Assembly: GCF_011174775.1 (NCBI RefSeq)
Contig: NZ_JAANHS010000001.1
Span: 186,001-250,000, forward strand
DNA: 64,000 nucleotides
Direction: 5' to 3'
Source of the DNA: Rhodobacter calidifons
GTDB lineage: Bacteria; Pseudomonadota; Alphaproteobacteria; Rhodobacterales; Rhodobacteraceae
Part shown: piece after piece, positions 24,340 to 32,293 of the stretch
Layout: each line of letters begins with the position of its first letter
How positions within the stretch are numbered: the stretch's first letter is position 1
The notes under the pieces: model-generated
What the model was told of the DNA's origin: nothing
Database searches by the model: none
What the model saw: only the letters and a program-made list of their open reading frames with translations
Program-made: the position numbers and the translations under genes

Positions 24340-24795
24340 ATGCTCACCCCCTTCACCCCCCGCAGCCTGCTTGCCCTGACCACCCTCGCGGTCGCCCCCC
24401 TCGCCGCCGTCCCGGCCCTGGCCGACCCCGAAAGCTGGGAAGTCACCTGCACCTCCTCCACCCCCGTCTCCGATGGCGGGATGATCTGCAACGAAGGCAA
24501 GATGCTGAAAGTCAGCGCCCCCAATCCCGGCCAGAAGATGCTGCTGCGCATCGGCGCGCCGACGACGCATTGCTCGGACATCACCTATGTCATCAACCGC
24601 TTCCCCGGCTCCAGCACGCCCATCGCCACGACCCGCCGCCTCGCCCCCGGCGAGGATCAGATCATCGAACTCGCCGAGGGCTGGGCCGAGGAAGGCACCT
24701 ACATCACCATCTCGGCCATAGGCCATGTCGGCGGCTGCAATGTCGGCCACAGCCACGGCTGGGCGGTCGAGGTCAGCGCAGCGCCCGTGCCGTGA
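24340..24795 (+). CDS. Secreted cysteine-containing protein, paralogue 2
   Basis: 151 residues with a good signal peptide (MLTPFTPRSLLALTTLAVA to VPALA, about 28 residues). The mature domain of about 120 residues shares cysteine spacing and the strings ESWEVTCTSSTP, ICNEGKML, THCSDITYVINRFPGSS and GHVGGCNVGHSHG with the preceding gene. A tandem duplication is the simplest origin. Four conserved cysteines and conserved His in GHVGGCN are candidates for structure or metal binding. No known family was recognised. A strong hairpin (24812-24842) follows. Confidence 0.8.
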   Translation: MLTPFTPRSLLALTTLAVAPLAAVPALADPESWEVTCTSSTPVSDGGMICNEGKMLKVSAPNPGQKMLLRIGAPTTHCSDITYVINRFPGSSTPIATTRRLAPGEDQIIELAEGWAEEGTYITISAIGHVGGCNVGHSHGWAVEVSAAPVP

Positions 24796-24811
24796 CCCCG
24801 CGACACTGAAA

Positions 24812-24842
24812 GGGGGCGCGACGCAGCCCGCGTCGCGCCCCC
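24812..24842. terminator. Bidirectional terminator hairpin between paralogue 2 and hsp20
   Basis: Perfect 13-bp stem GGGGGCGCGACGC / GCGTCGCGCCCCC with loop AGCCC. It lies between convergent genes, 16 bases after one stop codon and 21 bases before the other. Confidence 0.75.
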
Positions 24843-24863
24843 CTCCTCCGGGTCAGGCCAGGA

Positions 24864-25334
24864 TCAGTTCACCGTTTCCGGCCTGGCCTCGATTGCCGGG
24901 CTTGCGGCGTTGGCGCGCTGGATCTCGATCCGGCGGGGCTTCATCGCCTCGGGCACTTCGCGGACGAGGTCGATGTGCAGCATCCCGTGCTCATGCACCG
25001 CACCCGTCACGCGGACATGGTCGGCCAGGGCAAAGCGGCGCTCGAAGGCACGGGTCGCGATGCCGCGGTGCAGAAAGGTGCGCTGGGTTTCCTCGGGCGT
25101 CTTGCGGGCGGTGACGAACAGCGAGCCGTCCTTCACCTCGACGCTGAGTTCATCGGGCGTGAACCCGGCAACGGCGATCGAGATGCGATAGGCATCCTCG
25201 GCGGTCTTTTCGATGTTGTAGGGCGGATAGGTCGGCTGGGCGACGTCGGCGGACAGCACCCGGTCCATCAGATCGGCGATCCGGTCAAAGCCGACGGTGG
25301 CGCGGTAAAGGGGCGCGAAATCAAGGTTGCGCAT
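24864..25334 (-). CDS. Small heat shock protein, Hsp20/IbpA family
   Basis: 156 residues. The start MRNLDFAPLYRATVGFDRIADLMD and YPPYNIEKTAEDAYRISIAVAGF are typical of IbpA-type chaperones. The alpha-crystallin domain ends with GAVHEHGMLHIDLVREVPEAMKPRRIEI, containing the conserved G-x-L strand. It binds unfolding proteins as an oligomer in the cytoplasm. AGGAGG lies 6 bases before the chosen ATG; an ATG two codons earlier directly abuts the AGGAGG and is unlikely to be used. A CTTGAAA element upstream fits heat-shock sigma control. Confidence 0.93.
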   Translation of the reverse strand: MRNLDFAPLYRATVGFDRIADLMDRVLSADVAQPTYPPYNIEKTAEDAYRISIAVAGFTPDELSVEVKDGSLFVTARKTPEETQRTFLHRGIATRAFERRFALADHVRVTGAVHEHGMLHIDLVREVPEAMKPRRIEIQRANAASPAIEARPETVN

Positions 25335-25423
25335 TGTCATCCTCCTGGAAGCGATGTCATGGACCCTCCCCCTCAAGGGGGCAAGGCAGGTCGTCCGGGC
25401 CCGGCACGGCACCCGGATGAGCG

Positions 25424-25454
25424 TCAGGTAGGCAACGGCCGATCGGCTTTCAAG
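25424..25454 (-). promoter_or_regulatory. Possible heat-shock type promoter for hsp20
   Basis: On the minus strand CTTGAAA (25454-25448) is followed after about 16-17 bases by CCTACCTGA (25432-25424). CTTGAAA matches the -35 element of RpoH-dependent promoters; the -10 match is weak. A CCCCCTTGAGGGGG hairpin would fall in the 5' untranslated region at about 25371-25384. Confidence 0.4.
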
Positions 25455-25467
25455 GCCCGTCCGGGCA

Positions 25468-26340
25468 TCACGGCGCAACGTTCCGCTGGCCGAAGCCGGC
25501 GCCGGTCCCGATCCGCCTTTCGCCCTGCAACTCAAGCCGCCGCACCGGCTTGCCGGGCATCGTCGGCGCGGCAGGTCCGACCGAAGCGGCCGCCGGCGGG
25601 TTGGCGACACTGGTTGCCTCGCCCCGTCGCAGCGCCGCCTTCAACCGATCGACCAGCCCCGGCAGTTCCATGCCGATCGAGACCGGCCTGCCGCCGTCAT
25701 TGCTGCCCGCCGAGATCATCGAGACGATCCTTGCCCGATAGCCCGACCGGTCCAGCACCGGCGCGCCCGAGGCGCCGAAGGTGACGTCGCAATCCATCAC
25801 GATCAGGACCCCCTCGCGCCCGATCACACGGCAGACGCGCTGCCAGGACAGCACCTCTTCCCGCCCCATGGCATAGGACACCACGCTGACCTCGTCGCCT
25901 TTGCCGGGCCGGGCCACGGTCAGCGGCGGGATCAGCGCGGTCGGAAGCGGTGCGGCCAGCTGCAACAGCGCCACGTCGCGGGCGATCATCTCGGGCGGGG
26001 CCGGGTCCAGGCTGCGGAAGCCGGGATCGACGATGGTGCGGGCGACCGCCGCCTCGGCCAGCGCCGCGCCGTTGGCCAGACCGGCCCGGAACCGGATGCG
26101 TTCGGCCGGAACCGGGCGGCCGTCGCCGGCAATCACGCAATGCCCCGCGGTCAGCACCAGATCGGGCGCGATCAGCGCCCCGGTGCAGAAACCGCCGCCC
26201 TCGACATCGACCCGGCCCACGGGCTCGAACCCGCGCAGCGCCTCGCGCGTGGTCAGGGCTTCCAGGCCGGAATTCTGCGCCAGACTGCCTTGCGGTATGG
26301 CGCAAAGGCAGACCGCAAACAGCATGAAAAGCCATTTCAT
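25468..26340 (-). CDS. Secreted trypsin-like serine protease, paralogue 1
   Basis: 290 residues with a signal peptide (MKWLFMLFAVCLCAIPQGSLA). The S1 triad is complete: His67 in TAGHC, Asp122 in RDVALLQL, Ser191 in FGASGAP. Cysteine pairs near His67 (FCTG..GHC) and before Ser191 (VMDCDVTF) resemble trypsin disulfides. The last 60 residues are a Pro/Ala/Arg-rich tail without homology. Substrate unknown; likely periplasmic. Its ATG overlaps the stop of the paralogous protease gene (ATGA), so both are made from one message. Confidence 0.87.
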   Translation of the reverse strand: MKWLFMLFAVCLCAIPQGSLAQNSGLEALTTREALRGFEPVGRVDVEGGGFCTGALIAPDLVLTAGHCVIAGDGRPVPAERIRFRAGLANGAALAEAAVARTIVDPGFRSLDPAPPEMIARDVALLQLAAPLPTALIPPLTVARPGKGDEVSVVSYAMGREEVLSWQRVCRVIGREGVLIVMDCDVTFGASGAPVLDRSGYRARIVSMISAGSNDGGRPVSIGMELPGLVDRLKAALRRGEATSVANPPAAASVGPAAPTMPGKPVRRLELQGERRIGTGAGFGQRNVAP

Positions 26341-27206
26341 GGCTTGACGAACTTCGCGCCCGATCCGTTGCCCCCCGACAGGATGCTGACCGGTTTGCCC
26401 CCTGACTGGACCCCGCGCGCCAAGCCGGCCTTGCTTTGCTCCAGCGCGCCGCGCAGCGCGGCCAGCGGCTCGGCGACGGGCACGGCAAGGGCGACCTTGC
26501 GGCCATCGACCTCGGCCTTGGCCGAGATCACCGAGACCACCCGGACCACGCCATCGCGGACGGTGAACACCGGCGCGCCAGAGGAGCCGAAATCGACATT
26601 GCAGGTCAGGATCAGCGCGTTCCGCTGACCGGCCAGCACTTCGCAGGCCTCCTGGATCGACGGCGCCTCCTCGCGATACTGCGCGTAAGAGACCACATCG
26701 ACGGCATCGCCCTCGACCGGGGCAGCCCCGGTCTCGAACGGGAAAAGCGAGGGCAGCCGGATCGGCTGGCTCAGCTCCAGAAGCGCCAGATCGTCGGTCA
26801 CCCGGTCCAGCTTGTCGGCCGCGCCAAAGCGGTAACCGGGATGGGCCACCGCCCGGCTGACCCGGCGATAGGCCACCGCGCGACCATTGCGAAAACCGGC
26901 CTGGAACTCGATGTCCTCGGGGCGCAGCTGCACGCCGGTGGTCTTGTCGTACAGGCAATGCGCGGCGGTCAGCACCAGCTGCGGCCCGATCAGCGCCCCG
27001 GTGCAGAAGCCCCGGTCGCCAAGGATCAGCTTGCCCACCGCATCCCAGCCGCGCGCGTCGTCGGCGGTCTGAAGCCGGACCATGTCGGCCTCTTGCGCGC
27101 GGACCGGGCCGAAGGCGGCGAAGGCGACGACCAGAGCAAGCGCCAGCGACGGGGCCAGCGACGGGGCCAGCCCCAAAGCCCGAAGCCTGGCAACGAGGTG
27201 ACGCAT
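26337..27206 (-). CDS. Secreted trypsin-like serine protease, paralogue 2
   Basis: 289 residues. The signal peptide (about 1-38) includes a small duplication, LAPSLAPSL, caused by a 12-base direct repeat in the DNA. The triad is His83 in TAAHC, Asp139 in DDLALLEL and Ser209 in FGSSGAP. Cysteines are placed as in the downstream paralogue. The pair probably arose by tandem duplication and has diverged considerably. The ATG is preceded by GGAAAGGGAAGGG. The first gene of a two-gene operon; function unknown, likely envelope protein processing or quality control. Confidence 0.87.
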   Translation of the reverse strand: MRHLVARLRALGLAPSLAPSLALALVVAFAAFGPVRAQEADMVRLQTADDARGWDAVGKLILGDRGFCTGALIGPQLVLTAAHCLYDKTTGVQLRPEDIEFQAGFRNGRAVAYRRVSRAVAHPGYRFGAADKLDRVTDDLALLELSQPIRLPSLFPFETGAAPVEGDAVDVVSYAQYREEAPSIQEACEVLAGQRNALILTCNVDFGSSGAPVFTVRDGVVRVVSVISAKAEVDGRKVALAVPVAEPLAALRGALEQSKAGLARGVQSGGKPVSILSGGNGSGAKFVKP

Positions 27207-27291
27207 GCAACCCTTCCCTTTCCCCGCGACGGTCAGCATTGCGCGGAAGTCTGGCGGATTCGTGGCCGGTCACGCAAGCGCGGTGTTGGGC

Positions 27292-28581
27292 TCAGCCCAG
27301 CAAGGCGCGCGGCTGTGGCCCGCCGGTCGCCCAGTCCAGAAGCTCGACCGTGTGCACGACCGGGATGCCGGTGCCGGACCCGATCTGCATCATGCAGCCG
27401 ATGTTGCCCGCCGCGATGACCTGCGGCGCCTTCGCCTCCAGCGTTGCCACCTTGCGGCGCTTGAGTTCGGCGCTGATTTCGGGCTGAAGCAGGTTGTAGG
27501 TCCCGGCACTGCCGCAGCAGAGATGGCTGTCGGCGGGCTCCACCACCTCGAACCCGGCGCGCTTCAGAAGGTCCTTCGGCGCCGACTTTATCTGCTGGCC
27601 ATGCTGAAGGCTGCACGCGACATGATAGGCCACCCGCAGACCCTTGGGCGCGCCCTGCGGCAGGCCGATCTTCACCAGCACTTCGCTGATGTCCTTCGCC
27701 AGCCCGGCCACCGTGGCCGCGTCCTCGGCCAGGGCGGGATCGGTGCGGAACATGTGGCCGTAATCCTTCACCGTCGTCCCGCAGCCGGAAGTGTTGATGA
27801 CGATGGCATCCAACCCCCCCGCGCGATGCTCGGCCATCCAGGCGCGGATATTGGCGGCGGCGCTGGCATGGGCCAGGTCCTCCTTGCCCATGTGATGCGT
27901 CAGCGCCCCGCAACAGCCCTGACCCTTTGCCACCACGACCTCGCAGCCCAGACGGCGCAGCAGGCGGATCGTCGCATCGTTGATGTCGGTGTTCAGCGCC
28001 TTCTGCGCGCAGCCGGTCATCAGCGCGACCCGCATCCGCCGTTCGCCCTGCGCGGGGAAGACCTGCGGATCGTCGTTGCGGCTGACGGGGGGAATGGACT
28101 TCGGCGCCATCGCCAGCATCGCGCGCAACCGCGCGTCGGGGATCGCCCAGGCGAAGGGCTTTCCGACCTTCGCCGCCAGCAGCGCCAGCCGGAACCGCCC
28201 CGGATAGGGGATCACCCGCGCCAGCACCGCGCGCAGCACCCGGTCCATGAAGGGCCGCTTGTAGGTCTTTTCGATATGCGCCCGGGCGTGATCGACAAGA
28301 TGCATGTAGTGGACGCCCGAGGGGCAGGTCGTCATGCAGGCGAGGCACGAGAGGCAGCGGTCGATATGCTTGACGGTCTTTTCATCCGCCGGCCGCCCGG
28401 CCTCCAGCATGTCCTTGATGAGGTAGATGCGCCCGCGCGGGCTGTCGAGTTCGTCGCCCAGCACCTGATAGGTCGGGCAGGTCGCGGTGCAGAACCCGCA
28501 ATGCACGCAAGACCGCAGGATCTCGTTCGCGCGGGCGATGCCGGGGTCCTTCAGCTGTTCGGGTGAGAAATGCGTCTGCAT
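27292..28581 (-). CDS. glcF: Glycolate oxidase iron-sulfur subunit
   Basis: 429 residues. Two 4Fe-4S motifs are present near the N-terminus, CVHCGFCTATCP and CLSCLACMTTCP. Two cysteine-rich CCG-type segments follow, KGQGCCGALTHHMG and HLCCGSAGTYNLLQP. This is the electron-transfer subunit of the membrane-associated glycolate dehydrogenase GlcDEF, which turns glycolate into glyoxylate and feeds electrons to the respiratory chain. Its start overlaps the glcE stop by one base (TGATG). Confidence 0.95.
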   Translation of the reverse strand: MQTHFSPEQLKDPGIARANEILRSCVHCGFCTATCPTYQVLGDELDSPRGRIYLIKDMLEAGRPADEKTVKHIDRCLSCLACMTTCPSGVHYMHLVDHARAHIEKTYKRPFMDRVLRAVLARVIPYPGRFRLALLAAKVGKPFAWAIPDARLRAMLAMAPKSIPPVSRNDDPQVFPAQGERRMRVALMTGCAQKALNTDINDATIRLLRRLGCEVVVAKGQGCCGALTHHMGKEDLAHASAAANIRAWMAEHRAGGLDAIVINTSGCGTTVKDYGHMFRTDPALAEDAATVAGLAKDISEVLVKIGLPQGAPKGLRVAYHVACSLQHGQQIKSAPKDLLKRAGFEVVEPADSHLCCGSAGTYNLLQPEISAELKRRKVATLEAKAPQVIAAGNIGCMMQIGSGTGIPVVHTVELLDWATGGPQPRALLG

Positions 28582-29663
28582 CAGCCCATCATCCCCCGAT
28601 TGAGAATCCCCCGGGGGTCGAATTTCGCCTTCAGCCCCGCAACCAGAGCCGCCACCTCGGGCGCCTCGGGCGGAAAGACCGGCCCGCCCTGCCCTTTCAC
28701 CAGCGTCGCATGGCCCCGCCCCGCGACGGCAGCCGCGAGGTCGGCGCCCTTGCCATGCGGCAGAACCAGCCAGATGAGACCGCCGCCCCAGTCCCACAGC
28801 GCCTCGCCCTCCAGCTGCGCGACGATCTCGGCCGCCGCGGTCGGCAGGGTCACGATCCGCCAGATCTCGCCCGGCTTGTCCCGCATGGGCACCACGTCCC
28901 GCACCTCGCGCCAGAGCGCAGCACTTTCCGCCCCTTCGGCCACCGTCACATCGCCGCCCAGGCGCGCGCGCAGCTGCGTCACGCGATAGGCGACCGAGCC
29001 CGCCATCCCCTCGACCCGCACCAGCGACCGCCCCGAATGCCGCGCCGCGCCCGAGACGTCGAAGGGCGACCCCAGCGCCGCGCGCAAGGCCGCCAGCCCC
29101 GCCGCATCCCCCAGCCCCTCGATGACCAGCGTCGCCTCGGCCTCGGGGATCGCCTGCACCTTGAAGCTGACCTCCGTCAGAACGCCCAGCGTGCCCCGAC
29201 TTCCGGCCATGAGCTTCACCAGGTCATAGCCGGTGACGTTCTTCATCACCCGCCCGCCGTTCTTGACCACCATCCCGGCCCCATCCACGAACCGCGCCCC
29301 CAGACAGGCGTCACGGGCCGCGCCCACCTGCACCCGGCGCGGGCCGCTGGCATTGGCGGCCACCACGCCACCGATGGTCGAGACCCCCTCGCGCCCCAGA
29401 AGCCCGCGCAGGTCCGGCACCTCGAAGGCCAGCCGCTGCCGTTCGCCCGCCAGCACCGCCTCGACCTCGGCCACCGGCGTTCCCGCCCGGACCACCAGCG
29501 TCAGCGCACCGGGCTCGTAAAGCTCCACCCCCGACAGGCCCCCGGTCTCCAGCACCTCGCCCACGGCATGGCCCAGCGTCCGCGTCCCCCCGCCCCGCAC
29601 GAGCAAAGGCCCCGAGGCCCCAGCCACGGCCTCCGCCAGTTCCGCCTCAGTCACAGGCCGCAT
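28581..29663 (-). CDS. glcE: Glycolate oxidase FAD-binding subunit GlcE
   Basis: 360 residues. The FAD-binding PCMH-type domain has VRGGGTRTLGHAV near the start, then GREGVSTIGGVVAANASGPRR and MKNVTGYDLVKLMAGSRGTLG. The C-terminal half is the substrate-domain-like part ending AGLKAKFDPRGILNRGMMG. The ATG chosen gives MRPVTEAELAEAV, the usual GlcE start; a GTG/ATG further upstream adds nine non-conserved residues. A hairpin (29697-29717) separates it from glcD. Confidence 0.94.
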   Translation of the reverse strand: MRPVTEAELAEAVAGASGPLLVRGGGTRTLGHAVGEVLETGGLSGVELYEPGALTLVVRAGTPVAEVEAVLAGERQRLAFEVPDLRGLLGREGVSTIGGVVAANASGPRRVQVGAARDACLGARFVDGAGMVVKNGGRVMKNVTGYDLVKLMAGSRGTLGVLTEVSFKVQAIPEAEATLVIEGLGDAAGLAALRAALGSPFDVSGAARHSGRSLVRVEGMAGSVAYRVTQLRARLGGDVTVAEGAESAALWREVRDVVPMRDKPGEIWRIVTLPTAAAEIVAQLEGEALWDWGGGLIWLVLPHGKGADLAAAVAGRGHATLVKGQGGPVFPPEAPEVAALVAGLKAKFDPRGILNRGMMG

Positions 29664-29670
29664 GTCTTGC

Positions 29671-29717
29671 TCATGTCCCAAATACTCCACGGGGGTGCGG
29701 GGGTGTGAAACCCCCGC
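29671..29717. repeat. Partial copy of the GGGGATATTT-type intergenic repeat (family D)
   Basis: TCATGTCCCAAATACTCC-CGGGGGT followed by a hairpin GCGGGGG (29697-29703) / CCCCCGC (29711-29717). The order matches the right half of the longer element at 46461-46541. It lies in the 63-base gap between glcD and glcE and would form a stem in the glcDEF message. Confidence 0.65.
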
Positions 29718-29726
29718 TCTGCCCTG

Positions 29727-31160
29727 TCAGCCCGCGCGCCGCCCGGCACTTGCGCCCAGCGGAAACACCTTGGCCGGGTTCAGCAGCCATTTCGGGTCGA
29801 ACACATCCTTCACCCGCATCTGCGCCTCCATGTCGGCGGCCGAGAACTGCACCGCCATCAGGTCGCGCTTCTCGATCCCCACGCCATGTTCGCCCGTCAG
29901 ACAGCCGCCGACCTCGACGCAAAGCTTCAGGATCTCCGCCCCGAAGGCCTCGCATTTCTCCAGATCGCCGGGGGTGTTGGCGTTGAACAGGATCAGGGGA
30001 TGCATGTTGCCGTCGCCCGCGTGAAAGACGTTGCCGACGTCGAGGCCGAACTCCCGGCTCAGCTCGCCGATCCGCTTCAGCACATGCGGCAGGCTGGACA
30101 CCGGGATCGTCCCGTCCAGACACATGTAGTCGTTGATCTGCCCCATCGCCCCGAAGGCCGACTTCCGCCCCAGCCAGATGCGTTTGGCCTGGTCCTCGTC
30201 CTCCGCCTCGCGGAACTCCACCGGGTCATGCGCCAGCGCGATCTGGCGGATACGGGCAAGCTGCTCGCTGATCTCGGCCTCCGACCCCTCGACCTCGATG
30301 ATGAGCAGCGCCTCGCAGTCCGGGTAGCCCGCCTTGGCGAAGGCCTCGGTCGCGCGGATGCAGGGGCGATCCATGAACTCGATCGCCACCGGCAGGATGC
30401 CCGCCTTGATGATGTCGCTGACGCAGGCCCCCGCCACCTCGTTGCTGTCGAACCCCACCAGCACCGGCCGCGCGCCCTCGGGCTTGGGCAGGATCCGCAG
30501 CCAGGCCTCGGTCACAACGCCCAGCTGCCCTTCCGACCCGCAGACCACGCCCAAGAGGTCCAGCCCCGCCGGCTCCCCCCAGGGCCCGCCCAGCGTGACC
30601 ACCGTCCCGTCCATCGTGACCAGCCGCACGCCCAGCAGGTTGTTCGTCGTCACCCCATACTTCAGGCAATGCGCCCCGCCCGAGTTCATCGCGATGTTCC
30701 CGGCAATGGCGCAGGCCAGCTGGCTGGAGGGGTCGGGGGCGTAGAAGAACCCCTCCGCCTCGACCGCGCCGGTCACCGACAGGTTGGTGCGCCCCGCCTC
30801 GACATGCACAAAGCGGTTGTCGTAGTCGGCGGCCAGCACCCGGTTCATCCGCGCCACGCCCAGGATCACCGAATCCGCCGTCGGCATCGCCCCCCCGGCA
30901 AGGCTGGTCCCCGACCCGCGCGGCACCACGGGCACGCCTTCCTCCCAGCACAGCCGCAACACCGCCGAGACCTCTTCGGTCGTCCGTGGCAGCACGGCGG
31001 CCAATGGCGGGCAGCGGTAGGCAGTCAGCGCGTCGCATTCATAGACGCGCAACTCCTCGGGCGCGTCGATCACCGCATCGGCGGGCAGGACGGCCCGCAG
31101 GCGACCCACGATCCGCGCCTTGCGGGCAAGGACGCCCGCGTCCGGTTCCGGCATCTGCAT
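29727..31160 (-). CDS. glcD: Glycolate oxidase catalytic subunit GlcD
   Basis: 477 residues, FAD-linked oxidase of the VAO family. FAD motif: VVPRGSGTSLAGGAMP; then CAIAGNIAMNSGGAHCLKYG and LGVVCGSEGQLGVVTE. The C-terminal substrate and metal region has NVFHAGDGNMHPLI and CLTGEHGVGIEKRD. First gene of glcDEF. GGGAGG lies 7 bases before the ATG. Upstream is an AT-rich palindrome (31178-31200) that looks like an operator, so expression is probably regulated by a GntR-type protein such as GlcC; no glcC gene lies in this window. Confidence 0.96.
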   Translation of the reverse strand: MQMPEPDAGVLARKARIVGRLRAVLPADAVIDAPEELRVYECDALTAYRCPPLAAVLPRTTEEVSAVLRLCWEEGVPVVPRGSGTSLAGGAMPTADSVILGVARMNRVLAADYDNRFVHVEAGRTNLSVTGAVEAEGFFYAPDPSSQLACAIAGNIAMNSGGAHCLKYGVTTNNLLGVRLVTMDGTVVTLGGPWGEPAGLDLLGVVCGSEGQLGVVTEAWLRILPKPEGARPVLVGFDSNEVAGACVSDIIKAGILPVAIEFMDRPCIRATEAFAKAGYPDCEALLIIEVEGSEAEISEQLARIRQIALAHDPVEFREAEDEDQAKRIWLGRKSAFGAMGQINDYMCLDGTIPVSSLPHVLKRIGELSREFGLDVGNVFHAGDGNMHPLILFNANTPGDLEKCEAFGAEILKLCVEVGGCLTGEHGVGIEKRDLMAVQFSAADMEAQMRVKDVFDPKWLLNPAKVFPLGASAGRRAG

Positions 31161-31177
31161 CGGCGCCTCCCTGCGTG

Positions 31178-31200
31178 ATTGGTAAGATAATATAACCAAT
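31178..31200 (-). promoter_or_regulatory. Palindromic operator overlapping the glcD promoter
   Basis: Inverted repeat ATTGGT-N11-ACCAAT, 17 bases upstream of the glcD start codon, in a markedly AT-rich patch (TAAGATAATATAA in the centre) that also offers -10-like hexamers. ATTGGT/ACCAAT half-sites are those of GntR-family (FadR subfamily) regulators such as PdhR/GlcC/LldR, although the classic spacing is shorter. Inferred glycolate-responsive site. Confidence 0.6.
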
Positions 31201-31238
31201 CCGGCAGATCGCAAGCAAAATCCCTGCCCCTGCGCCAG

Positions 31239-31283
31239 GCGCCTCCCCTCCCCCTCCGTGGGGAGGGGATGGGGGTGGGGGGC
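31239..31283 (+). repeat. G-rich palindromic element (family C), copy 3
   Basis: GCGCCTCCCCTCCCC, loop, GGGGAGGGGATGGGGG and a final GTGGGGGGC, collinear with copies at 556-598 and (reverse) 11761-11808. It lies between the divergent glcD and DUF599 genes. Confidence 0.8.
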
Positions 31284-31345
31284 AACCGACGGTGCAGGGA
31301 ACCCGGCCCCTTCCGCTCGGCACCACTCCGCCCTAGTCTGCCGCC

Positions 31346-32035
31346 ATGACCTTGCCCCTCGGCCCCCTGACACCGCTCGACGCCACGGCCCTTCTCGCGC
31401 TGGGCCTGGCCTGGACGCTGTCGGGCTGGCTGATCGAGACCCCGCCGCGCGCCCGCCCTTCGGTCAGCCTCCTGATGCAGGATTACCGGCGCGACTGGAT
31501 GCGCACCTTCGTCACCCGCCAGCCGCGCATCTTCGACGCGCAACTGATCGACTCCCTGCGCCAGGGCACCGCCTTCTTCGCCAGCGCCTGCCTGATCGCC
31601 ATCGGCGGCGGCGTGGCGCTGATCGGCAATGCGGCGGCCGTCCAGCGCCTGGCCGACGACCTGCCGCTGGCAGCCTCGGGCCCGGACGTGGCGCTGAAGA
31701 TGCTGCCGGTGATCCTGCTGCTGGCCAATGCCCTGCTGAAATTCGTCTGGGCGCATCGGCTGTTCGGTTACTGCTCGATCCTGATGGCCGCGGTCCCGAA
31801 CGACCCTGCGGACCCCATCGCCTTCCACCGCGCCGGCCAGGCGGCCGAGATCAACATCACCGCGGCGAAAAGCTTCAACCGCGGGCTGAGGTCGATCTAT
31901 TTCGCCCTCGCCGCGCTCGGCTGGCTGCTGGGCGCCTGGGGCCTTCTGATCGGCACGGCCCTGTCCACCGCGGTCCTGCTGCGCCGCGAATTCGCCAGCC
32001 GGTCGCGCCAGATCATCCTGTCACGCGAGCCTTAG
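31346..32035 (+). CDS. DUF599 family membrane protein
   Basis: 229 residues with four hydrophobic segments (about 12-32, 72-96, 115-138, 185-210). The DUF599 pattern is seen in LLMQDYRRDWMRTFVTRQPRIFDAQL, FFASACLIAIGG and FKFVWAHRLFGY-type sequence followed by EINITAAKSFNRGLRSIYFALA. Function of the family is unknown. The ATG follows 19 bases after the last G-rich tract; no clear ribosome binding site. Monocistronic and divergent from glcD. Confidence 0.85.
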   Translation: MTLPLGPLTPLDATALLALGLAWTLSGWLIETPPRARPSVSLLMQDYRRDWMRTFVTRQPRIFDAQLIDSLRQGTAFFASACLIAIGGGVALIGNAAAVQRLADDLPLAASGPDVALKMLPVILLLANALLKFVWAHRLFGYCSILMAAVPNDPADPIAFHRAGQAAEINITAAKSFNRGLRSIYFALAALGWLLGAWGLLIGTALSTAVLLRREFASRSRQIILSREP

Positions 32036-32293
32036 GGCCCCCTGCCCTGCCAACGCCTCGTCCGACCCCCGCGCGCCGGCGTTTCGCCACCGCCGGACCG
32101 GCGCAGCCGGCACCGCGCACCACCATATCGACATCCGTCATCCCGAAATCCGCCGCGCTCACCTGCGGACAGGATGGCCGGTCGGGCGTTCCGGCCAGGG
32201 CCGGACCCGTCACGAAAGGCTCATCGCTCGCTTTCGGTCGCGCTTCGCCCGGCCCCGGCGAGGACCGACCGCAAGGGAGGGACGAGCCCCCGC
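32036..32293. other. Intergenic region between convergent genes, nothing recognised
   Basis: 258 bases between the DUF599 gene and the minus-strand 689-residue gene. Pro/Ser/Arg codon-like composition on the plus strand is accidental; no start with a ribosome binding site and no conserved product. No strong terminator hairpin was found. Confidence 0.4.

Noticed and set aside
29886-31178. 430-codon plus-strand frame opposite glcD
   Set aside because: Shadow of glcD; composition is typical antisense and there is no ribosome binding site or family match.
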